From contig NC_030678.2 in assembly GCF_000004195.4 (NCBI RefSeq), forward strand, positions 149,494,047 to 149,558,046: a DNA stretch of 64,000 nucleotides, given 5' to 3'. Shown piece after piece: positions 10,436-22,925 of this stretch; the first letter of the stretch is position 1, and every line of letters starts with the position of its first letter. The stretch is from Xenopus tropicalis. Taxonomy: Eukaryota; Chordata; Amphibia; Anura; Pipidae. The position numbers and the translations under genes are program-made. The notes beneath the pieces were generated by a model, which worked only from the letters and a program-made list of their open reading frames with translations, ran no database searches and had not been told where the DNA came from.

Positions 10436-11385
10436 TGCATGCAGAATTCATAGTGTAACTGGATGCCACAATTTGTTGTGTGTGTTGGTAGCATGGTGTA
10501 AGTGCACACAAGCACTCAGCAATCCTGGGGTCTTTATCTGAGGGGCCACAAGTAAATCTGAAATTGTCCAATGTAACCATCCAGCTGTCATTATACTGCA
10601 ACTGCCCACAGTGCCAGCCTTCTCTGCACTCTTTAGAGTTCAACAACAGCTGAAAGACTACAACCTGAACTTTAATGTTCCTGATGTACAAACTGAAAAT
10701 ATCTCATCATTGTTTATTGTATTTAGTGTATTTTATAAATGTACTTCTCCCAGAATTAGTTTTTGGTGCTTGAGGCAAAAATTCCCCTCTGCCATATATT
10801 CAAACTGGCTTTAAGAAAAATTGTGGGCAAGTTTTAAGGGCCAGAAGCATTAAGATTCATACTATATGTATAATACATACTGTAAACTGCATTTTCATTT
10901 TTTCATGTTAATTTTCCTTTAACACTTGCCATAGCAGGCAGCTACCTGTAGTTTCTGCACCACCCCACCCAAAGCTGCCCTCTGAACCACTTATTGGGCC
11001 TGTTTAATGGAGCCAATAGCTGGGATTCAAATAAGGGGATGGAAAGTTAGCTTCTCGTCTTGCACCTTGAAAAGACATAACCCTAGTTGCACAGTTTATT
11101 TCTGGCTTTAGGAAATACAGGTGGCTCCAATACAGTGGATCCAAACAATGAAGGCAGTTAATACAGTGCTGGTCAATTCAGTGATATTTATCCATGACCT
11201 TAGGGACAAGGGGACATGCCCAGAGCACCTGTGTAAACTTATGACTTAGGTAAACTGTAAAACACAATGAGAGACTGGGGCAGGTTTGGATGTGACATTT
11301 CAGGTACCATAGTGTTGTATTACCTCTGGGTAATTATGCTTTATTATGTTGTCCAAAAGAATGAGATACTCTAAGAATATCATTA
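10436..11385. other. Non-coding stretch with a small fold-back fragment
   Basis: Around 10560-10660 sits a short piece resembling the common frog GTTGTAGTTCAACAACAGCT repeat. The rest shows no gene and no clear repeat. Confidence 0.45.
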
Positions 11386-11645
11386 GCAGGAATAGTGTTT
11401 ATGAGCCACTGTTTGCTGCTCACCACAGGAAGTTTCCCTATATTAATCATCAGCAGGGGACACTATATATCTGTAGCAGCATAGGAATTTCCCTTCTATT
11501 AATCCTATTACCAGCTATATAGAGCAGGAATTCCCCTCTTTTAGAGTCTATAGGAAGGAGACACCATAAGGCTATATCAGCATAGGAATTCCCCCTGCAC
11601 TAAGCATTATACTGTAGGACACTCTAAAGCCAGAGCAGCCTACAA
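11386..11645. repeat. Degenerate low-copy tandem repeat
   Basis: Three to four diverged units of about 70-85 bases share the order GCATAGGAATT(T)CCC, TTAAT/TAAGC, AGGAGACAC and GCTATAT. Repetition is clear by eye, but units differ by many substitutions, so the array is old. Confidence 0.6.
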
Positions 11646-12360
11646 ATCAGTCATTGTTTTTCTTTAGATATAAATACATGAATATAGCATATATCATTCA
11701 CCTGAACAAAATAGGAAAACTTTTAGTTAGGCAATGTCCTTGATGTCCATAAATCATTAGGCAGAAACTCTGGCCCACTAAGGGTCCATGCTTTCTCATT
11801 TTAACATTTCATCAAAATGCAGAAATACCAATCAATTCACTAAAAAAATAGGCATTTTCTTATCAGGCCATATAGGGGCTTTTAGTAATTTCAAATGACA
11901 GATGCAGTGCATTGTGGGAAACAATAGTTTAAAAAACAGTCTTATTAACCAAATAAAGGCTAACAAATAGTCAACCACCATTACATACATGTACCAGGGG
12001 AGTTTCTGAGCCCCTTGCTGCCTGGCATGCCCACTCTAAAGCCAACCCCCAGCGCAGAGAGGGCAAATGTTCTCTCCACACTACAGAAGTGCTGAATTTC
12101 AGGTTAAAAAAAAAACTTTTTTTTAACTTACTGCATTGTACAAGAGCACTACTGTACACAGAGCTACATGAATGGGAGCCTGCGCAGTGACTGTCTGGTC
12201 ACTCCTTTATTCAGTATAATGCCAAGTCTGACCTGCCTGTACAATTTGATGTTAAAATCGCTAAAACAAGTTTCTTGGCTTAGAATGTGGAGTGCTGACA
12301 TGGCTTCAAGAGTTTGTGTCCATAAAATGATTTAAATAAGAAACGTCATTGAATTAGTAT
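11646..12360. other. Non-coding stretch, no feature seen
   Basis: An A/T-rich stretch with a poly-A/poly-T pair (about 12105-12125). No repeat family or coding frame could be supported. Confidence 0.45.
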
Positions 12361-15300
12361 ATGGAATAGCAATATGGAATGTTAGTGAGAGCTGCGATCA
12401 CTAAAGCTAGAGCGCTAGGGGTGCGATTAGGCGGCTGTCGCATGTTGCAGATGCCCTGTGCCCATTAGCTCCGCCCACTCCCTGTATCCGCCAGAAGTCA
12501 GTCTGAACCTGGGTCACATTGGCAGCCATGGGTCAGCTCGAAAAATGCTCTCAGGCTGTGTAAGCATAACTTAAGTTTAACAAAATTGTGCCAGGAGAGG
12601 GTGCGTGTTGCCAGATCTATAATTGGAATTACTTCCATGTCGGGTATAGAGAGAGTGACAACGTTGCGCTATGATCTAAAGATGGGCTCATCCCATTCTT
12701 TTTAACATCCGTGGCACAGACAAACTGTCGTCTAAGTGTCGTGTGTATGTTGATACAAACAGTATGTGTATTTCGGTAGGAATCTAGTTAGGATACTCAG
12801 CTGTACTGTGACTACATAATCTAGGTATAGATTATACTTGCAGGTTGTGCTTTATTGCTGTTGTTACACATATAAATTTACATGGTTAAAATTAAACCAA
12901 ACCACCACGTCCATTAATCGGCAGAGGAGGATGGTGGGGCCATGAAATCTCCGTTGTTTGCGACAGGCCGGGATATTTTTACAGACAAGAAGTAAATAGA
13001 GTCAAATCAGAGCAGGAAAAAGGTATTAGGAAAAAAAAAACTATTTCTAAACTACCAGAAAAAAATGCAAAGTAATATTTTCATGTTTCAGGTACAATTA
13101 AACAAAAATCTATCTGTCTTTCTAAAGAAGCATTAGAATTCCATTGATGGATCCGTTCAACTTTACTACATAAGAAATTAAGAACCTGGGAAAAACCTTA
13201 ATTTTATCTTGGATCAGTAAATACACCATTTAAAAAAAATAATAATAAGCAACGTGTACAAAGTGTCATAACTTGTATTACCTGCCCACACTTCCAACAA
13301 TTAGTGTGCTAAAATACCATTTACCAGGAATAGTGCAGGGATCGCTGCTCTTTGGGAACACCAATGTTCACCTTCCGTGCAAAGTTATCCAAAGGAAAGG
13401 TTCATATTGTCTAACTAAAGGAGCAAATGGACAACTCTACAAGGCCGATAAGATAAATAAGCAGGTTAGAAATGTCCTGGTAACTGACATAATAACGTCC
13501 TTAACAACGTGACCTGGAACCTGCACTACTCGGTTTATTCTGCTAAACGATGCACGAAACTCACATTGCACATTTATAGTGAATTATCTTCTCAGTCAAA
13601 CTCATCTATAAATAAAAGCCTTCCTGTTCAATAAAACATTCAACTATTAAATCAATCAAAATCGATAAGGTGTGGGCCCCACTCTCTCTTTGAATAAATG
13701 ACAATTAGGTTATGTTACAGATGATTTAGGAAGGTGTATGGCCAGCTAAGGCGTTGAACTGACTACACTACAAGTATTATATTGTAAAATAGTAACATTC
13801 CTTTTTTCTTTTCAACAATTTTTATTAACATTTTAAATTGTACAGAATGAACATCCCAGTGCCAGTTAACTATTCTGACGTATATGTATCCATTCAAGAA
13901 GTAGGAAAAAGAAGAAGAGGAAATAAAAATCTCGATTATGTATCTTAAAAGTGGTAGATCGCGAAGTTAAAATGCCTCTTTAATGTTTATAAGGCACGCA
14001 TTCTGTTCCTTTAAATATAAATAAGAACTCAAGAGCTGTACTTTTATAAACGAAATCTTCGCAGTCTGGTCACTATTACCAGTGCTTTGCCTATATATTC
14101 AGCATTCAGTCGTGTTACACCCTCGCACAAACAGTGCACAAGAGCGCTATGCGGTACGCACATGTATTACACGGTGTCCCCTGCTCCTCCTCATTAGTGT
14201 GGGGTTAAATGGATTATATCACCATAATTCAAATAAGCTAAAAGGAACAGTGAAAGAAAGAGCGATATTGTGTGCCCTCCCCCAGCCCCCATGAAGAGCC
14301 CAGTGGACAGCCCCACAGACATAATATTGGCTTTCATATGGCTGTGTGGTTTCTTGGTGATGGGCTGTAGACTCTAATGCAGAATTCATGGCTCTCTGGG
14401 AGCACAAAGCCTCCTCACACTGATAAATGCTGGGATTGTCCCAACCAGTCTTCTCTTTCCTGTCTGCTTGGCAAGGAGATGCCATCTGCTGTTTCAGTAA
14501 GGAGAGGGCCAGGGGGACAGCAGATAGGGGGCGCCCGTGTTCCCTGGTAACTTGTTCATTTAATTGCCCTAGCAAGTAAAAATAAGAGGCAGTTAGGATG
14601 CTGCTAGGTTATATTATATGCCCAAAGCTTCTCATGTAAGGAGGAGATATTTGATCTCTAGATTTAAAGATTCATTCATGTAACTGTATTTTAGCTGAGA
14701 GGAAAACAGTGCAACTTTTAGATACAAACATTCCTATACTGTATCCTCAGGTGATGAGTATCAGAGACCCTCACAACTGCACCACAGATGCTACAGCAAC
14801 AATAAAAACAAGGAAAAAAACAACAGTAAAAATAATGAACTACCCCTTGACCCCTCTAAAGGCCTCATGAAGGCCCGGCCATGGGGGTTATGCCGGGAGC
14901 AGAGTATTGCCTAAATATAACTCCCAATCGCTTCTGGTTATAGAGCCTCTGAGTCACTTCTTAGCCAATCCCACTCTTTTATTCTAGCCAGAATGTAAGG
15001 ACTGTAGCGAATGATCAGCCATTGTGCGGAGAAAGGGCACCCCCCGCAAGTAGAAATTGAGAATTAGTAAGCAGTTATGTATGTGCTGTAATGCAGACAG
15101 CAGTTACATCAGTTAGCCGCAAGCGACAATCTCAGTGAATGAGTGTGAGCTGTTACAGATTCAGAACGAGAGTCCTCAGTATTTCCCTAAGCTTTGATTT
15201 CATATGAAACCGCCCCCACCGCATTTAGAGAAATGGTTAAATCCGCAGTGATAGCCTGGGCAGATAATTGTCCTTTTCTTAGCGAGCTGCCGGACTTTCC

Positions 15301-16859
15301 ATTCTCAGAGCTGGAAGGGGGGAGTCAGGGGATTGAAACAGCCGCTGTCCCCTGCCAAGTCTCAGCGCTGGACCCTAACAAGAGAGCATTGAAGCTTCCA
15401 ATCTGAGCTAAAAAAAGACCTTTCAGCTAAAGGAACGTCTGCTCCAGCGAGGGGTCCCCGCAACGCAACTGGGATTTCAATGCAGTGCAATAGCTTGAGC
15501 ATCTCATTAGCACTAAAACACAAGTGGCAGGCAGGGATAATAGAGCCTCCATCTTAAATAATTATGGGATTTTCCAATATCTATCTGTCATCTATCATCA
15601 TCATCATGATCATTATCTGTGTCAGTCTATCATCTAGTTCCATCTATATGATCTAGAATGACCCCTATTTTTCCCTAGCCCCGCCTTCGGACTTTGTAAC
15701 CTTTTATACGGTTCAATCAGCAACAATCAATAATTGTGTAAATTATGATCAAACAAACACACGTTGATTATGTTTCTCATTCTGGGTACCTTTTCTGCTT
15801 CACTAGAGCAAAGTGACAAAATGAAGCCTTAGCAAAGAAATTTAAGTACAAAACGGATAATCTATTTACTACATTTTGAATATCATACATTTTTTTCTCT
15901 AGAAATGTAAAGTAGACGTTTTGGTTTTACATCCATATCTAATGGTTTGTTTAATATATCTTACACGCCAATTTGTTATTCTTTAAATAAAAGTAATTGC
16001 TGAATTCATTTGATTATTGATTAATGTATGAGTCCCTCTCCCCCCTGTCTCCCTCCCCCTGACAATACATGCACATTTTTTTAAATATCGAAATTATGTA
16101 TTAATTATGTAATAACCGCATTTGTTCTATAAAAATAATGTACTACATACTTTTCTTCTGACTAATTTATGTCAGCTCTCTCTCCACTAGCACTGTTTGC
16201 AGATCCCATGTTACAGAATTATATATTAAGGTTCCAGTCTTCTATTTTTGTTAATGAAAAAAACATGGAGAAACCATCGATGTGTTCGGACACTTTCCAT
16301 ACGAAATTCAAAGCCCAGTTATAAATCTGCTTTTGGTGATGATATTGGAATTGTATTCTTTAGAGACATAATTCAGTTTTTACTACCAAATACACCACAG
16401 TGAGCTGTGTGGTGATAGCCACTCGAATAGAGAATATAAACTAATTCCTGTGTTTTTAATCCTGTCTTTCAGTTGATACTATTAATGTCAGTCTACCGAT
16501 GTGGGTTCTCAGAAATATTTGCTTTAATCTGTGCCTTAATTCATATATAATATTAAGCAACTGCACCGATCCTGTAAAATAGAATCAGTATGCAATACTG
16601 TCACAATATAAAGAATCATAGTCCAGTTCTTAATTATGGGACATCAATTAAACTCTATACAAACACGTTCGTTTTAAAGGGATTTCAAGAAAAAATATAA
16701 CCCATGTAATAGCCCTCGATTAACTCTGATTCTTCTGCATTGGCTCAAACGGAATTTTTAGCCACTTGTGCGTTAAATTGAACTCATCGGTAGTTTTTTT
16801 TAAGTGCTCCTATGGGAAACCTTACAATATAAAAGTTTAAGCGTTATATTGTATCACAG
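12361..16859. other. Repeat-poor zone with retained CpGs; candidate conserved non-coding block
   Basis: Almost none of the MITE families that crowd the rest of the window occur here. CpG dinucleotides persist in patches (about 12370-12760, 12900-12980, 14090-14170, 15115-15480), and AT-rich homeodomain or POU-type motifs are frequent (for example TTATGTATTAATTATGTAAT near 16094). Open frames of 60-118 codons (13273-13512, 14219-14575 minus, 15194-15406) have no recognisable domain. The pattern resembles clusters of conserved enhancers around developmental genes. Conservation itself cannot be seen from one sequence. Confidence 0.45.
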
Positions 16860-17086
16860 GGACACGAAATGTGTTAGGGTGAAGGCACACTGGGCTACTA
16901 GTAGCAGCTACTTTTTCAAGCCTGCTAAACTCCAGAAAATACCCTGCCATAGACAATAGTGAGCGTTGCCTCTGCTAAAATCCACAGGGACAATTATCAG
17001 TAAATGATCGGCATTGTCTTTTTAGCCACGACAAGTAGCTACTACTAGTAGCTCTGTGTGTCTTCACCCTAACACATTTCGTGTCC
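16860..17086. mobile_element. MITE with about 53-bp terminal inverted repeats
   Basis: The left end GGACACGAAATGTGTTAGGG continues TGAAGGCACAC...GCTACTAGTAGCAGCTACTT. The right end repeats it in reverse with about five mismatches over 53 bases. The interior is about 120 bp without a frame. The TTAGGGTGAAG...GCTACTAGTAG end is a type I know from Xenopus MITEs. It is the only clear mobile element inside the otherwise repeat-poor 12.3-17.7 kb zone. Confidence 0.85.
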
Positions 17087-17720
17087 AGGAATCGAAGTTT
17101 CGCCCAATGTAACATCCACACATCTCTTCATCTGATTATCTCTCCATTATGTGTATATTTGTCTATCCATTACCTTTATCACTAACTATACTATAGATAT
17201 AGACAATACTATTGACAGCAGATATATATCTGCCGAGCTATAAGTTCTCTGGCATAAATGAAATGGAAATTCACAGTTGCAGAACGACTGAGTCATTCAC
17301 ATCGTTGCGACACGTTCGTCTCATCAGTCTCACGTTTTATTACACTGGGTTTATTGCGTTCTATTAATGATCAGAAACGAAATCAGTCCCCAGCCTGATA
17401 GTATGTGGGGAAGGCGGTGGTGCCACAGAAAGACAAGCAGGTAACTTATTGGCTGGCACTGTTGCTTTTAATTAACCCCTGCAGCGCCATACCCATGTGC
17501 AAGGCTGTACAGATACACAGACCGCTGGGATGGACCGTGGGTGACTGCAATTGATTATTGTAACTTGCAAGTTGCTGTCAAGCTGCCAGATCGCGCTGTG
17601 GTTCCCGGAGGGGCAACTCTGCAGTCCCATATTTATCACCGGGCTGACCAAAGCGCTAATATTAGCTCTCTGACGTAATTCTGCATGATTCTCTATGGAT
17701 TTGGCCCGGCCCTGCTGCTC
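17087..17720. other. CpG-retaining non-coding segment, candidate enhancer
   Basis: From about 17280 the sequence is unique-looking, with several CpGs and clustered motif-like words: TTTTAATTAACCCC, CAATTGATTATTG (homeobox/Pbx-like), GCTAATATTAGC and CTGACGTAATT (CRE-like half). No coding frame of note lies before 17695. It looks like a continuation of the block before 16860, split by the MITE. Confidence 0.4.
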
Positions 17721-20280
17721 ATCTCTGCCCCTCTCAGCAGCTCTTTCATCTCTCTACAGGGGGGCCCACCCACACATTGTGATCCTCTCATCTTTCACAT
17801 ATGCGCTACATTTGCGCAAAGGTAACTTTAAAATAAAGTGTTTCTTGAATTATATTACATGTGTGTTTTATTTTATTGGCCAAGGCTGTAGGTAGGTATT
17901 ATTCTCATAATTACTAAGTTATCAGTCCCTAGCAACCCCAAACAACCCAGCTCACAGACTTCACATTCTGCTTTATCCTCATCTCTGTACAAATGTGTCC
18001 AGACACCCTAGGGTGGGACTGCACAAACCCCGGGGGCTTAGACATCAAAATCCATTCTTCCCACTACTGTCACTACTGATATTTCTATCAGGTACTTACA
18101 AACACCTTGCCCCTATACTTGCAGCTCAGAGCAGAGGCTTTCTTGAATAAACTTGAGTTTTGTAATTAGAATTTCATATGGAATCTGTTTTATATAGTGA
18201 TCAAATAATAAAATATATGGCCATTGTTGCTACCCTGTATTGAAGGAAACCTTGGTCAGCAGTATCTTTATATGCAATCCTTAAAAAATATAATGAAAAG
18301 GATAATTTGTCATTTACTGTATTCAGTCAGATATACAGGTCTAGGATATCTGCAAATATGAACTGGTGACTATAAATTCTTATTATGTGTTTTTTATAAA
18401 GTCCCTTGATTCACTTAAAAATATACATCTATCTAATCTAATCAATCTAAATCTGTAATTCCTGCATCTGGGTTTTATATTTTAGTTTTGGGGCAATAAG
18501 GAGGCTAATAATTTGAAAACTACAAACATACAAAATATACTATATTTGTACTGTAGGAGAATTTTCTAATAGTAAGTCAATCTGTTGCTTTTCTCCCTTT
18601 ATGGAAGTCCACACTGGTGTAAGAACCTTGTGCTATTCAGTGCATTGTACCCATCAGCCAATGAAAGCTAGATTTCTGTATGTGAAAATAAGATGCTTAA
18701 TTCCTAGCAGAAAAGAGTTCTGTCACCACTAGTGGGTCTGCTCACTGCATGTATTTCATCTTACATCAAACATTTGTATAAATGGTTTGAAATCCCTCTG
18801 TAGTGAGTAATTCCAAAATTCTGCTCAGTTTCTTGTATTAATAGTGCATTTGAGGTCTTGGGAGTGAAATACTAGGGTGTAACTATTTAATCACCTCTCT
18901 TCTTTGGAACTGAATGGAAACATATTGAGAGAACCCCTGGCTGAGTATATTACACAAGTACAATTATATATATTGAAGAAGTCCAACTGGCCAGCAAGTG
19001 GGATGTGACCCTCCAGTTGATTAACTTGGCCCACAGTCTGCCCAAGATCACTTATGACATCACTGTGCATTACTATTTTATTGTAATGTGGCTCCAAACA
19101 TGGTACAATATAGTGAATAGTTGGTGGACACTGAAAGTTGTAGTTTGACAACAACTGAGGGGCTGGTGTTTACCTTAAGGTTTTAACTGTCCCCCCTGGA
19201 TACTTGAAGATCTCCAGGTTTGCCCAGTATTCAGTGGTTCATTAGTCTTCTCATAGTTACTCAGCACCAGAGCACAATCTATTTAGGTCTCCCTATAATC
19301 AAGGAAAATGATTCTAATAAGTGTACATAGGTAGATGGGCTGCAATTTCATGTAAATGCAATCACTATAGACCTGCAACATGCATTTATTGGAAGTGTCA
19401 TAAGATCTCTGGTAACCAACTATGGCTGTGTGAGAGTCACAGGCAAGAGAAAATATTGCAGGAATAGGAGATGGGAGTGGGTAAAAAGGAAAGGAGAGAA
19501 TTAGACATAAGAAGGAATGTAGAAGCTGTGGAAGATTGGCATTTGGGGAGATTAGTCTCCCTCGGCAAGGGTGATTTGTCGCGGGGCAACTAATCTCCCT
19601 GTATGTCACAGACCTTAGTGGGGAATAATGACCTGGTAGAAGGAGAAAACATAGAAAACTATTATAAAAGTAGATAGTAAAAGAAAAAAAGAGAGAATGG
19701 AAACAAACAGAAGATAAGCTGATACCAAGTTGGAAAAGGGAGCAGGTAACTGAAGAGGGGAGCAGCTATGGGTCCTATTGTTAAAGTTTCCTTGAGATCC
19801 CACCACCCCTTCTTGACACTGAATGCTCTGATATAGGAATAATCCTTATTGTCCTTATTAAAAGTTCCAGTTCCATCCATGTGATAAAGTACGGGGGATA
19901 GGGCTCCATGTGTGAGTCTAAGTAAGAATGTTTGTGCACAAAAGTGAGGAGCTTTACTTCAGCCTCTCTGTGGGTTCTCCCCTAATACTGAGCACTCAAA
20001 TCATTAAAGTTTATTAAGCCCCCATAAGGGGTGTCTGGACATCACATACTTGTTGCTTCATTCATGATAGTGCTAACTAGTTACCTGGAGTTTCTCTTCC
20101 ATCCATGCCCTGAGATGATTTCATGTCTACAAGCAGTACTTTGGGCCTAGTAAGCTCAAACCGCCTTTGTCACTGGATATTGTATGATACAGCCTGATTC
20201 TGTTTTCAGTGTTTTTTTTATAGAGCAATTTATTTACAGAGATTAAGTGTGACATTTTCTGATGTGTTTTTAAAGAGGCC
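17721..20280. other. Non-coding stretch with repeat fragments
   Basis: Two recognisable fragments occur. A fold-back piece with GGGGAGATTAGTCTCCC near 19543-19559 is answered by GCAACTAATCTCCC near 19585-19598. A frog-type GTTGTAGTTTGACAACAACT piece lies near 19137-19156. Everything else is AT-rich and featureless, with short chance frames on both strands. Confidence 0.45.
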
Positions 20281-20440
20281 ATTCACTACTGAAGTGCTGC
20301 TGAACAAAAAGCTACATCATTCAACCACCACGCAAAAATAAAAAATCAATACCAACTGCAAATTGTCTTAGAATATCAATAGGGGTCATTTACAAATACC
20401 CCACTCAGAAGAACAAGAGCGATATGGGGCGCAATGAGGA
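20281..20440 (+). repeat. Fragment of the 59087-59554 MITE family
   Basis: Contains GCTGCTGAACAAAAAGC, AAATAAAAAATCAATACC and AACTGCAAATTGTCTTAGAA, matching the right half of the complete element at 59087-59554. The termini are lost. Confidence 0.6.
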
Positions 20441-20592
20441 GCATATCATTTAAACAGAAAAAGGTCCCTAAAACATGATTAGGCAGTGAAGGTAAACATC
20501 AGAAAATAAGATCTTTATCCAGACTTTCTGAGAATTCTAGAACTGTTAGTTGACCATAACTGGAGAGCCCCAAGCTTGGCATCTTATAAAGC

Positions 20593-20790
20593 AGGGGTCC
20601 CAATCTTTTTCACCCGTGAGCTACATTCAAATGTAAAAGGAGTTGGGGAGCAACACAATCATACAAATGTTCCTGGGGTGCCAAATAAGGGCTGTGATTG
20701 GCTATTTGGTAGCCTCTTTGTGGACTGGCAGCCTACAGGAGGCTCTCTTTGTCAGTACACCTGTTTTTTATGCATCCAAAACTAATACAG
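20593..20790 (+). repeat. Left part of a CAGGGGTCCCCAAC hAT-like MITE
   Basis: Starts GCAGGGGTCCCAATC and continues GTGAGCTACATTCAAATGTA, then TGCCAAATAAGGGCTGTGAT, matching copies at 28632-28936 and 37934-38240. The right third is missing and a second MITE fragment begins where it stops. Confidence 0.75.
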
Positions 20791-20895
20791 ATATGGGATC
20801 ACTTATCTGGAGACATTTTATCAAGAAAGCTTCAAATTACAGTAAGCCCTCCTTCCACAGAGTCCATTTTACTATATATATTAATTCTATTTGCT
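20791..20895 (+). repeat. Left end of a CAGGTATGGG MITE
   Basis: Reads ACAGATATGGGATCACTTAT followed by TTACAGTAAGCCC and AGAGTCCATTTTA, the left-end landmarks of the family. It abuts the truncated hAT-like element just upstream, suggesting nested insertion or deletion. Confidence 0.65.
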
Positions 20896-22810
20896 CAAAC
20901 ATATCAGCTGTGCACTGAGAAGCATCGGTATAATAGACATGCTCCTTATCTAAAAGCCTAACACATTGCAGCTGAGGAAGTGAGGGGTTTGTTTATACAG
21001 TGTGACTCTCTGAGGACAAATGATTTGTTCACTTTCATTTTCAGGATAAAGTAACTATGTGTGCCATTACATTTACTATGGTGTTTTGAATAGGTTTGCT
21101 TTTTTTCTGACACTTTTTAAGGTTCATGTAGACCATTATTAGGGCACACAGGGGAGGGAGAAAGAAGAGTTCTATGCAGTCAAATACAAAGAATCAAGCT
21201 GGCCTATCGTCACTTCTGAAATAAAACAAAATACATAATGATCATGTTTAGTAATAAAGCCGGATTCTAAGAGCTTCTGAAACTTTTGTGAGCATTCTGA
21301 CTTTCCCTTCTGAAGAATAAGAAAAATGAAGGTTGTTTTCAGTTCAAAAATTGCAGAGCTTTAAAAACCACTAAGAGTTACCACATGTGATATTAGTCAG
21401 TTGTTTATACATGTGGGCTGTCTGAAAAAACATTGGCTCCAGAAAATAAAGAAGTTTTAATATGCGTGTGTCACCCTGGTGTGAAGCTACAAGACCCTCC
21501 GTGTGTACCAGGAGAGGCTTTTCTTTAGCCTGCATTCCCTGGATACAGATATACATAATATGGAATATAATATAAAACAAGGGTACTCCCAGTATAAGTG
21601 TTAGCTAACAGTGGTGGCGGTTTGCTGGCAGTTGTAGTGCTGTGGCAGCTACTGACAGAAAGTTGCCTTTCTTTGCCCTAGAGCAAAATAAAGTCCCTGA
21701 CTCCTGTTCTAGCTGACTAGACTTATTTTGCAGATGTTGAAATGCAGAGCTAAAACCAACTAAAGTCAGATATGACAACCCTAATTTGCCTTCCTCTCAC
21801 CCGGTCACCCACAGTAACATTTCAATCGCTCTCTGTCATTCTACAAAACTGTCCACTCCTGTGTAAGCTCCATCCCTTTTGAGACCCACAGATCTGTCTT
21901 TTTCATCTCAGGGCCCCCTATTTTATAGGGCCTCTCAGTGCTGTACCCTCTGTACCCCCTAATGGTGGCCCAGGGTTGGTATAGGTTACTGCCTTTGTGC
22001 CTTGTATTACACATGGGGGATAGCCACTTCAATATATAGAAGTTTTATTGGGGTGTGGTATAGTTGGTGCAGCCATTTATCATTAACTTATCTCTTATAC
22101 AGAATAAGAAATAAAAGGCACAACTGTGTGCTTATTTCTAGTGATAGTTTTTGTAATATTTAGTTGCAATTTCCAATAACCCAAGGCTAATGGTAAAGTA
22201 AGAGATAACCATCAGTTAGAGATATTACAGAGATTACATTTATTTGTCTAAACTGGGAGATCAAAGTAAAACTTCAGATTGGTGCGGAATGAATTGTAAT
22301 TGTACAAACTGAATAAAGATGGCATGTAATACTTTTATTGGCCAACATATTCTGTAGTGCTGTAAAATAGAAGGGTGTCTGCATCAGACACACAGAATAC
22401 ACACAAATATTAATCCAAACAGAAGATTGAGAGGGCCCTCCTTAATACAGCTTACAGTTCCTGTGCAGTGCCTGGTTCCACGCTTTTCTAGTAACCATCA
22501 TACCAGACTTATGAGGGCAGTATGTAAATGTCAAGGCCTCCCAAACATCAGTGTAATCATAATGGGTGATATTTGTGAGGCAATTTTGCTGTGCCTATGT
22601 CAATTGCGTTGGATTTTGCCTGGTGTCATTTTCAGTGTTTGGCATGAGTGATGTGTGCACTCTATACTTTCACCACAACTGAACTGTGGCCATTAATGTC
22701 TGGAGGTGCAGTAGCGCTGAATTGGGAATGGAAGGGAGGAAGGTAAAAGGAATTCATAATTACATCAAAGGGTTCATACCTTTTATAAATAAACTAAATA
22801 TTACTATAAA
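20896..22810. other. Non-coding stretch, no gene seen
   Basis: Sequence is AT-rich with chance frames up to 74 codons on both strands. No exon or complete element could be recognised. Confidence 0.5.
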
Positions 22811-22925
22811 TACAGGTATAAGATCCCTTATATGGAAACCCGTTAACCATAAAGCTCAGAATTATAAAAAGGCCATCTCTCATTTTTAGGGAAATAGCTC
22901 TAATTTTTGAAAAATGATATTATCA
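22811..22925 (+). repeat. Left end of a CAGGTATGGG MITE
   Basis: ACAGGTATAAGATCCCTTAT, GGAAACCCGTTAACC and AAAGCTCAGAATTATA match the left arm of the family; the rest of the element is absent. Confidence 0.7.
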
